NCBI GenBank assembly: GCA_030038335.1
Contig: JASHPC010000170.1
Span: 1 to 6,141 of the forward strand
Origin: Vulcanimicrobiota bacterium
Lineage (GTDB): Bacteria; Vulcanimicrobiota; Vulcanimicrobiia; Vulcanimicrobiales; Vulcanimicrobiaceae
Direction: 5' to 3'
DNA: 6,141 nucleotides
Below, one piece after another: positions 1-5,147 of this stretch. The translations under genes were made by a program, and so were the position numbers. Each line of letters opens with the position of its first letter. The stretch's first letter is position 1. The notes below the pieces were generated by a model. That model saw only the letters and a program-made list of their open reading frames with translations, was not told where the DNA came from and made no database searches.

Positions 1-106
1 GACGTCCTGCGACCGGCGGCGAGCTCACGCCCGTCAGTTGCCTACAGGGTAACGCGACGCCTGCGCGGCGAGCGGAGGCCTACGGCGGCCCGCGAATACC
101 CGGCTC
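1..106. other. Upstream region with no supported gene
   Basis: I see no gene I can support here. One + strand frame closes at a TAA at 50-52 and could be the last few codons of a gene lying to the left, but about 16 residues with no recognisable motif is not enough to say so. The stretch is very GC-rich and has several short self-complementary GC runs. I find no convincing -35/-10 pair and no Shine-Dalgarno sequence in front of the ATG at 107. If the aminotransferase has its own promoter it should lie here. Confidence 0.4.
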
Positions 107-1306
107 ATGGCATCGGCAACGTCAACCGCGCGCTTTTCGCGGCGCACCGCTCGTCTGCGAGCGTCGACGATTCGCGAAATGTTGAAAGTGACGCAACAAC
201 CGGACGTAATCTCATTTGGCGGCGGACTTCCTGCACCAGAACTCTTCCCATGCCGGGAGATCGCAGAGTGCACGCGCGACGTCATGGATCGCTACGGCGC
301 ATCCGCGCTGCAATACAGCGTCACCGAGGGAATTCCGGAGATGCGCTCGTGGGTTGCTTCGCGGCTCTCGCCGCGTTTCGGCCGCGAGATCGCGGCGCAC
401 GAAGTCCTCGTCGCAAATGGTTCGCAGCAAGGTCTCGATCTCATCGGCAAGATCTTCATCGATCCCGGCGACCACATCGTGCTCGAGAACCCGTCGTACC
501 TAGGCGCGATTCAAGCGTTCGACGCATACGAAGCCCGCTACCTCACCGTGGAAACGGACGAAGACGGCATCGTTCCGGAATCGCTCGAGCGCGTGCTCGA
601 CACCGCCGATCCCTTTCCGAAGTTTCTCTATCTCATTCCAAACTTTCAGAACCCGACTGGGCGGACGCTTGCCGGCCCCCGGCGCGAGCAGATCGTTCGC
701 ATCTGCGAGCACTACGAGTTGCCGATCGTCGAAGACGATCCGTACGGCGAGCTGCGTTTTGACGGCGAGCAACTTGCGCCGTTGGCGTCGTACGCGCGTT
801 CCGGTGCCGTCATCTATCTCGGCACGGGAAGCAAGATCGTCGCACCCGGCATGCGCGTTGCATGGTTCGTCATTTCCGACGAAGAGGTTCGAGAGAAAAT
901 CGTTCTCGCGAAGCAAGGCGCGGACTTGCACAGCGGAACGCTCGCGCAATACGTCTTTCACGCATACGTCAGCACGCCAGCCTTCGACGAGCACGTCCGT
1001 GAGATCGTGCGCACCTATCGCGCCCGCCGTGACTGCATGCACGGGGCACTCCGGGAGTTCGCCCCGCCCTTGGTGCAGTTCAACCGGCCGCAAGGGGGGA
1101 TGTTCCTTTGGGCACGCGTCCCCGGGGCCGATACGAACGAGCTCCTGAAGGTCAGCACGAGGGAGCGCGTGGTCTTCGTTCCGGGCGAAAGCTTCTACCC
1201 GGGCCGCGACGTGCGCGACGGGATGCGCCTGAACTTCTCTAACTCCTCGGAAGAGAAGATTCAAACGGGCATACAGAGGCTCTGCAGGGCCATCGAAGAA
1301 GCGTAG
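107..1306 (+). CDS. PLP-dependent aminotransferase, class I/II (2-aminoadipate / aromatic aminotransferase-like)
   Basis: A 399-residue cytosolic fold-type I aminotransferase that moves an amino group between an amino acid and a 2-oxo acid using pyridoxal phosphate. Visible motifs: VISFGGGLPAPELFP (residues 34-48), the N-terminal signature of the MocR/LysN/AadAT-like subgroup; NFQNPTG (179-185), with N182 expected at the cofactor ring; EDDPYGELRF (209-218), with D210 for the pyridine nitrogen and Y213; GTGSKIVAPGMRVAW (239-253), with K243 as the Schiff-base lysine; and R374 in GMRLNFSN as the likely substrate-carboxylate arginine. The length is normal for the stand-alone enzyme, and there is no N-terminal GntR-type helix-turn-helix, so it is not a MocR regulator. 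The ATG at 107 is the only start between the upstream in-frame TAA and the conserved domain, but it lacks a clear Shine-Dalgarno sequence. The exact substrate (2-aminoadipate, aromatic or branched-chain amino acid) cannot be read from the sequence. It probably shares a transcript with the small gene 5 bp downstream. Confidence 0.93.
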   Translation: MASATSTARFSRRTARLRASTIREMLKVTQQPDVISFGGGLPAPELFPCREIAECTRDVMDRYGASALQYSVTEGIPEMRSWVASRLSPRFGREIAAHEVLVANGSQQGLDLIGKIFIDPGDHIVLENPSYLGAIQAFDAYEARYLTVETDEDGIVPESLERVLDTADPFPKFLYLIPNFQNPTGRTLAGPRREQIVRICEHYELPIVEDDPYGELRFDGEQLAPLASYARSGAVIYLGTGSKIVAPGMRVAWFVISDEEVREKIVLAKQGADLHSGTLAQYVFHAYVSTPAFDEHVREIVRTYRARRDCMHGALREFAPPLVQFNRPQGGMFLWARVPGADTNELLKVSTRERVVFVPGESFYPGRDVRDGMRLNFSNSSEEKIQTGIQRLCRAIEEA

Positions 1307-1311
1307 GGGCC

Positions 1312-1776
1312 ATGGCAAACCGCATTGTGATCGGCGTCCTTGGATCGTGTGAGCCCGCGCAGGTGGAGCGCGCGATTGCGGCAAGCGGCATCGACCGCAC
1401 GCAACTTCGCGTGCTTACGGCGGAGGACCCGACTCAAGAGCATGAAGACTCGCCAATCAGCTTCGTCCATCTCGGCGAGTTCGCGCCCGAGAGCCTCGAT
1501 GAGGAGATGATGCGCGGCACCGGCGTTCTCTCCGATTTCGGCGGGATGTCGGTTCCCGGCATCAACACGCAAGAGAGCGGCTTCAGCGTCTTCGACCATC
1601 CCGAAGTCGCCGATTATCTCAAGGGCATCAACATACCGTCGGGTGACGAAGAGTATTACAACGAGGCTATCGACGACGGCCGTTGCGTCGTCGTCTGCAC
1701 TTGCGACGGCACCGCGTGCGACGCGACCGTGCAGGCGCTGGAGAAAGCCGGCCTCGCCAACGTCCGTACGTTCTAG
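1312..1776 (+). CDS. Small acidic protein of unknown function with C-terminal cysteine cluster
   Basis: A 154-residue protein I do not recognise as a named family. The ATG lies 5 bp after the aminotransferase stop; the AGGGG just before it overlaps that stop but is rather close for a ribosome binding site. The N-terminus (MANRIVIGVLGSCEPAQVERAI, 1-22) looks like the beta strand plus helix of a small alpha/beta domain. A middle stretch (residues 62-92) is rich in Gly, Ser and Met. The C-terminal part, GDEEYYNEAIDDG (111-123), then a beta strand, then a helix ending ALEKAGLANVRTF, resembles the layout of the YflT/general-stress-protein 17M domain. That resemblance is by eye only. The strand carries C125, C129, C131 and C136 (Cx3CxCx4C), which such domains do not normally have. 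There is no signal peptide or membrane segment, so it is probably cytosolic. The codon pattern matches its neighbours, so I think it is a real gene. Confidence 0.8.
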   Translation: MANRIVIGVLGSCEPAQVERAIAASGIDRTQLRVLTAEDPTQEHEDSPISFVHLGEFAPESLDEEMMRGTGVLSDFGGMSVPGINTQESGFSVFDHPEVADYLKGINIPSGDEEYYNEAIDDGRCVVVCTCDGTACDATVQALEKAGLANVRTF

Positions 1777-1785
1777 TTTTACGTA
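1767..1785. other. Convergent gene junction with weak hairpin
   Basis: The + strand small gene stops at 1774-1776 (TAG) and the minus-strand flippase stops at 1781-1779 (TAA), leaving 2 bp between them. A 5-bp inverted repeat (TACGT at 1767-1771, ACGTA at 1781-1785) spans both stops with a 9-base loop that includes TTTT. It is AT-rich, short and not followed by a proper U-tract in either direction, so I would not call it an intrinsic terminator. Transcripts from the two sides probably overlap, or end by another mechanism. Confidence 0.3.
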
Positions 1786-3320
1786 ATAGGCGCGTCGCGA
1801 TTTTCGGGCGGGACGATGATGTTCCGCTCGAACTTTGCCATGATCGCGCGCCACGCGAGTGAGAGCTCTTCGACGTCCAGCACGAGCGCGAGAGCGATGA
1901 AGACGACGGCCCCAACCGCGATCTGACCCGCAAGGAACGACACGCGCAGCACGAGCGTCGTTTGTGGCGTCGCCATTCCAACGACCCACAGGAGCGCGGC
2001 GACCATGACGAGCGCGCAGACGCATATCTTCGCTACCGATCCGATGAGCGTGCGCCAGTCGATCTCCGCGACGAAGCGCGCGACGAGAACGAGGAGCACG
2101 ATCGCCTGCACCGTTTGACTGACAGAGTTCGCGAGCAGCAGACCGCGCGCGCCGAGCGTCGGCAGCCATGTAATCGAGAGAGCGACGTTGAGCACGACCG
2201 TCAGGATCGAGGTCGCGACCTGCCATGAGATCTGGCGACACGCTACGAGGCAGCGCGTGAGCACGACGTTACCGGCAAGCGCGACGAGTCCCGCTGCGGC
2301 GTACGGCAGCAGTCCCACGGTCAAATCTACCGACGTTGGTCCGAACGAACCGCGTTCGAAGAGCGTCGACACGATCGGTCGCGCGAGCACGATGAGTGCG
2401 CACACCGACGGTATCGTGATGAAGTTCACGAGGCGAAGGCCCGTGATCGCGCCGCGCGCGACGCCCACGCGATCGGATTGCGCAAACTGCATCGCGAGCA
2501 ACGGAAAGATGACCGTTGCGATCGCAACCGCAAAGATCTGGAGTGGAAAGCTCACGAGTTTTTGCGCGTAGCTCATGCCCGCGATATATCCCGCCGGAAG
2601 CGTCGTAGCGAAGTACCGATCGAAGAAGAGCGACACCTGGCCCGCCGACGAGCCGATAGCAATGGGGCCGAGAAGCGCCCACATCTTCTTCAGCCCTGGG
2701 TGGCGCAGATCGAGCGTAAAACGGTAACCGCCCATCGACAAGAACGCGGGAATCTGCACGAGCATCTGCGAGATGAGCCCGAGGCCCGTCCCGGCGACGA
2801 GCGCGTAGATTCCGTACTTTCTGTTGAGCAGCACGACGCAAAAAATGGTGACGACGTTGAGCGTCATGCCGACGACCGCGGCGGCGCGAAAGCGCTGAAA
2901 TGCGTTGAGTATTCCCGAGAAGACGCCCGAGAGTGCGACCGCGATGATGCTCGGCATGAGCCAGCGCGTCATACGAATGGCGACGCCCATCTGCGGTTTC
3001 GGGAATCCGTGCGCGATGAGCGGTACGTAATAGGGCGCGAAGACGAAGCCGATGACGGCACAGATCGTAAGAATGATCGCAAGTGAGTTCACGATCGTGC
3101 TCGCGAGCCTCCACGCTTCCTTGCGATCGCCACTCGCGATGTAGTCGGAGAACGTCGGCACGAGCGCGCTCGTGAGCGCACCATTGAAGACGCCAAAGAG
3201 AATCGTCGGGATCATCGCTGCGGCGAGATACGTGTCCATCTGCCACTGCGTGCCGTAGTATTTTGCGCTGACGACTTCGCGAAGGAACCCGAAAATCGTC
3301 GAGCCCAGCGTCGCGAGCAT
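1779..3320 (-). CDS. murJ: MurJ/MviN-family lipid-linked glycan flippase
   Basis: A 513-residue polytopic inner-membrane protein of the MviN/MurJ branch of the MOP exporter superfamily. These proteins flip lipid II or related undecaprenyl-linked glycans from the cytosolic to the periplasmic leaflet. Family landmarks from the ATG at 3320: GSTIFGFLREVV (6-17); MDTYLAAAMIPT (28-39), with D29; FNGALTSALVPTFSDY (45-60); LFFDRYFATTLPAGYIAGMSYAQKL (231-255); and FERGSFGP (321-328). Hydrophobic stretches recur to about residue 480, in keeping with the usual 13-14 membrane helices, followed by a short cytosolic tail. Compared with E. coli MurJ from memory, R24 and D39 have counterparts (R14, D29), but R18 is replaced by Thr and the R52 region by Leu-Phe. 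It is last in the deoB operon, 31 bp after the sugar transferase stop. The ATG at 3320 is the only canonical start, yet about 10 family-like residues (KRSLAGSTIFV) are encoded just upstream, so the true N-terminus may be longer. It could flip an exopolysaccharide or O-antigen unit instead of lipid II. Confidence 0.9.
   Translation of the reverse strand: MLATLGSTIFGFLREVVSAKYYGTQWQMDTYLAAAMIPTILFGVFNGALTSALVPTFSDYIASGDRKEAWRLASTIVNSLAIILTICAVIGFVFAPYYVPLIAHGFPKPQMGVAIRMTRWLMPSIIAVALSGVFSGILNAFQRFRAAAVVGMTLNVVTIFCVVLLNRKYGIYALVAGTGLGLISQMLVQIPAFLSMGGYRFTLDLRHPGLKKMWALLGPIAIGSSAGQVSLFFDRYFATTLPAGYIAGMSYAQKLVSFPLQIFAVAIATVIFPLLAMQFAQSDRVGVARGAITGLRLVNFITIPSVCALIVLARPIVSTLFERGSFGPTSVDLTVGLLPYAAAGLVALAGNVVLTRCLVACRQISWQVATSILTVVLNVALSITWLPTLGARGLLLANSVSQTVQAIVLLVLVARFVAEIDWRTLIGSVAKICVCALVMVAALLWVVGMATPQTTLVLRVSFLAGQIAVGAVVFIALALVLDVEELSLAWRAIMAKFERNIIVPPENRDAPIT
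2518..2525. repeat. GCGATCGC palindrome, copy 1
   Basis: One of three exact copies of the octamer GCGATCGC in the window; the others are at 3123-3130 and 3869-3876. This one lies inside the flippase gene. The octamer is the core of the HIP1 palindrome known from cyanobacteria; a link to that is not claimed. Confidence 0.5.
3123..3130. repeat. GCGATCGC palindrome, copy 2
   Basis: Exact GCGATCGC within the N-terminal part of the flippase gene. It encodes ordinary residues of the loop around positions 64-67 and does not disturb the frame. Confidence 0.5.
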
Positions 3321-3351
3321 GACGAAAATCGTCGAGCCTGCTAGCGAACGC

Positions 3352-3999
3352 TTAACGCGCGCCGTCCTTTCGCAACACGACCGGAATGGTTTTGAGCACG
3401 ATGGCGAGGTCGCCCAGCGGGGTCCATTCGTCGACGTAGCGACTGTCGAGGTCCATCCACTGCGAGAACGGCAGCGAGCTGCGTCCAGCAATCTGCCAGA
3501 GGCACGTGACGCCCTGCGGAACGGAGAGGCGGCGACGCGCGGCGTCGTCGTAATGCTCGACTTCGCTCGGAAGCGCCGGACGCGGCCCGACGAGCGACAT
3601 GTCGCCGCGAACGACGTTGATGAAGTTCGGCAGCTCGTCAATCGATGCGCGCCGCAAAACGCGACCGAGCGGGTGGCAACGCGGATCGTTGCGCATTTTG
3701 AAGACCGGACCGTCGACTTCGTTGAGATGCTCGATGCTGTCGCGCATATCGTGCGCGCCGTCGACCATCGTGCGCAGCTTGTACATCTTGAAGCGGCGCC
3801 CGTGCATGCCCACGCGTTCCTGCGCGAAGAACGGCGAACCGCCTTCGAAGATCGCAATCGCGAGCGAAGCGATCGCGATGACGGGCAGCGAGAGCAGCAA
3901 GAGAAAAGAGCCGAGCGCGATGTCGATCGCGCGCTTCGCTCCCCACCACCATCGCGGAGTCTCTCGTTGTCGCGCGACCGCGCCCGCTGCGAGTTGCAT
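3352..3999 (-). CDS. Monotopic phosphoglycosyl transferase (bacterial sugar transferase, undecaprenyl-phosphate dependent)
   Basis: A 215-residue small phosphoglycosyl transferase (PglC/WcaJ-C-terminal type). It transfers a sugar 1-phosphate from a UDP-sugar to undecaprenyl phosphate, the first step of building a lipid-linked glycan. Residues from the ATG: KRAIDI (22-27), then a hydrophobic stretch 28-51 that forms the re-entrant membrane helix; FFAQERVGMHGRRFKMYKLRTM (57-78); RRASIDELPNFINV (116-129), with the catalytic Asp-Glu dyad D121/E122; RGDMSLVGPRPALP (131-144); and VPQGVTCLWQIAGRS (160-174). It lacks the four-helix N-terminal domain of long WbaP/WcaJ enzymes, so it is the minimal catalytic form and full length for that type. 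I chose the ATG at 3999 because GAAGG lies 7 bases upstream. A TTG at 4005 overlapping the deoB TGA would add two residues. The sugar donor cannot be inferred. It sits between deoB and the flippase in one apparent operon. Confidence 0.93.
   Translation of the reverse strand: MQLAAGAVARQRETPRWWWGAKRAIDIALGSFLLLLSLPVIAIASLAIAIFEGGSPFFAQERVGMHGRRFKMYKLRTMVDGAHDMRDSIEHLNEVDGPVFKMRNDPRCHPLGRVLRRASIDELPNFINVVRGDMSLVGPRPALPSEVEHYDDAARRRLSVPQGVTCLWQIAGRSSLPFSQWMDLDSRYVDEWTPLGDLAIVLKTIPVVLRKDGAR
3365..3370 (-). promoter_or_regulatory. Shine-Dalgarno-like AAAGGA before the flippase
   Basis: On the minus strand AAAGGA lies inside the last codons of the sugar transferase. Eight bases after it the flippase frame reads GTT AAG CGT TCG CTA (Val-Lys-Arg-Ser-Leu), which matches where family members begin. 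The spacing is ideal for that position but about 44 bases from the ATG at 3320. This is the basis for doubting the annotated flippase start; GTT is not a known normal initiation codon. Confidence 0.35.
3869..3876. repeat. GCGATCGC palindrome, copy 3
   Basis: Exact GCGATCGC within the membrane-helix segment of the sugar transferase gene (Ala-Ile-Ala codons). The surrounding bases 3850-3880 are a run of overlapping ATCGCGA-like words, so this copy may simply reflect the Ala/Ile codons used there. Confidence 0.45.
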
Positions 4000-4001
4000 C
4001 G

Positions 4002-5120
4002 TCAAGCCTTCAGCGCTTCGCGCACCGCGTCGCCGACGTTGTCGAGGCCTTCGAGGATGCTGAGCTCCTTGCCCTCGCGCGCGCTCAGGTGCACGAACGG
4101 AACGTACTCGCGCGTGTGGTCGCTGCCAGGCGCCGTCGGATCGCAGCCGTGGTCGGCGGTGAAGATTATTTCGTCGCCCGGTCGCATGAGCGATTCCAAG
4201 CGAGGAACGAGCGAGTCGAGCTCTTGCAGCGCGTCCGCATAGCCGCGGACGTTGCGCCGATGGCCGTATTTCGAATCGAAGTCGTTGAGATTCGTGAAGA
4301 TGAAGCCGTGTTCGACGCGTTCCATTAAATCGAAGGTTCGTTCCATCGCATCGCGATTGTCTTTGATGCGCACCGACGTCGCAACGCCGTGACCGCAGAA
4401 GATGTCGGAAATCTTCCCGACGGCATGCACGCCGATGCCGCGCGCTGCGAGCTCGTCAAGGAGACACGGAGGCGGCTCGATCGCGTAGTCGCGACGATTC
4501 GGCGTCCTCGAGAAGGCGCCCGGACTGCCGATGAACGGGCGAGCGATCACCCGATTGACGCCATTGGGAGGCACGAGCATCGCGCGCGCGCGCTCGCACC
4601 AATCGTAGAGCGTTTCAAGAGGAACGACGTTCTCGTGCGTCGCGACTTGAAAGACGGAATCTGCGGACGTGTAGAGGATCGGCCGTCCCGAGGCCATGTG
4701 TTCCGCACCGAGTTCATCGATGATCTCCGTTCCCGAAGCGGTCTTGTTGCCGAGAGGCGCTTTCCCGGCAATGCGCGTGAACTCCTCGACGACGTCCGGC
4801 GGGAAGCCGTGCGGATACGTAGGGAAAGGGACAGCGGTGATGATTCCCGCCATCTCCCAATGGCCCGTAATCGTATCCTTGCCGCGGCTGCGTTCGCGCA
4901 AACGCGCGACGCGCGCTCGCGGAGCCGCGTTCTTAGGCACGCCTTCTACGTTGGTGAGATTACCGAGGCCGAGGCGTTGAAAGTTCGGCAGCGAGAGGCC
5001 GCCGACGCCACGAGACGTGTTGCCGATCGTATTCGCGCCCGGTGCGTCGCCGTACTCGGCGGCATCCGGAAGGGCCCCGACACCACCGGAATCGAGGACA
5101 ATCGTCACAGCGCGCGCCAT
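4002..5120 (-). CDS. deoB: Phosphopentomutase
   Basis: A 372-residue cytosolic enzyme of the alkaline phosphatase superfamily that interconverts ribose or deoxyribose 1-phosphate and 5-phosphate in nucleoside salvage and breakdown. The catalytic set is complete: D10 (VLDSGGVGALPDAAEYGD), T85 in KDTITGHWE as the phosphorylated threonine, D282 and H287 (NDFDSKYGH), D323 and H324 (TADHGCDPT) and H335 (SDHTREYVPF). The spacing between D282, H287, D323, H324 and H335 matches my memory of the Bacillus cereus dimanganese-site ligands. Other family stretches are YTSADSVFQVATHE (150-163), VIARPFIGSPGAFSRTPNRRDYAIEPP (191-217) and GKISDIFCGHG (235-245). The open frame continues far upstream, but family homology starts at MARAVTIVLD, so I take the ATG at 5118-5120. 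No good Shine-Dalgarno sequence precedes it. It is first in the operon; its TGA overlaps a possible TTG start of the next gene. Its promoter must lie inside the divergent LptD-like gene. Confidence 0.96.
   Translation of the reverse strand: MARAVTIVLDSGGVGALPDAAEYGDAPGANTIGNTSRGVGGLSLPNFQRLGLGNLTNVEGVPKNAAPRARVARLRERSRGKDTITGHWEMAGIITAVPFPTYPHGFPPDVVEEFTRIAGKAPLGNKTASGTEIIDELGAEHMASGRPILYTSADSVFQVATHENVVPLETLYDWCERARAMLVPPNGVNRVIARPFIGSPGAFSRTPNRRDYAIEPPPCLLDELAARGIGVHAVGKISDIFCGHGVATSVRIKDNRDAMERTFDLMERVEHGFIFTNLNDFDSKYGHRRNVRGYADALQELDSLVPRLESLMRPGDEIIFTADHGCDPTAPGSDHTREYVPFVHLSAREGKELSILEGLDNVGDAVREALKA
4007..4011 (-). promoter_or_regulatory. Ribosome binding site deciding the sugar transferase start
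   Basis: On the minus strand GAAGG lies at 4011-4007, within the last codons of deoB, 7 bases before the ATG at 3999 and only one base before the alternative TTG at 4005. The spacing favours the ATG. The position inside deoB and the adjacent deoB stop suggest translational coupling. Confidence 0.55.
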
Positions 5121-5147
5121 GCGCTGCGTTTCGCTTTCGGCTTCACC
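5121..5147. promoter_or_regulatory. Divergent start region between deoB and the LptD-like gene
   Basis: Only 27 bp separate the start codons of the two divergent genes, too little for two separate promoters. Any promoter for one gene must lie within the coding sequence of the other. I see no clear -35/-10 pair on either strand. On the minus strand AAGGAG (5156-5151) is followed by ATG (5149-5147) opening a 14-codon frame that ends in TGA at 5107-5105, overlapping the deoB start in a different frame. The spacer is 1 base, so I do not claim it is translated. Confidence 0.4.

Noticed and set aside
88..108. Resemblance of GAATACCCGGCTCAT to the conserved 3' end of bacterial RNase P RNA
   Set aside because: Only a few bases match, the flanking conserved elements are absent and too little sequence lies upstream to test pairing.
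500..1384. 294-codon open frame on the minus strand opposite the aminotransferase
   Set aside because: Its sequence mirrors the codons of the confident aminotransferase gene, has no recognisable motif and arises from GC-rich third positions.
1261..2241. 326-codon minus-strand frame spanning the convergent junction
   Set aside because: Arg/Asp/Ala-rich low-quality translation overlapping two real genes in other frames; no domain visible.
3321..3857. The flippase frame stays open for over 500 bases upstream, across the sugar transferase gene, starting with an ATG at 3857
   Set aside because: The encoded sequence is Arg/Ser-rich with no family match, and it overlaps a clearly real sugar transferase in another frame. 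It is a GC-bias artefact except for the last 10 or so residues discussed in the findings.
3850..3880. Run of ATCGCGA-like words that could be a tandem repeat
   Set aside because: It encodes a normal Ala/Ile membrane helix of the sugar transferase and has no regular unit length.
3319..4242. 307-codon + strand frame opposite the sugar transferase and the deoB end
   Set aside because: Antisense shadow; composition dominated by Arg, Glu and Ala with no family match, while the opposite strand has complete catalytic motifs.
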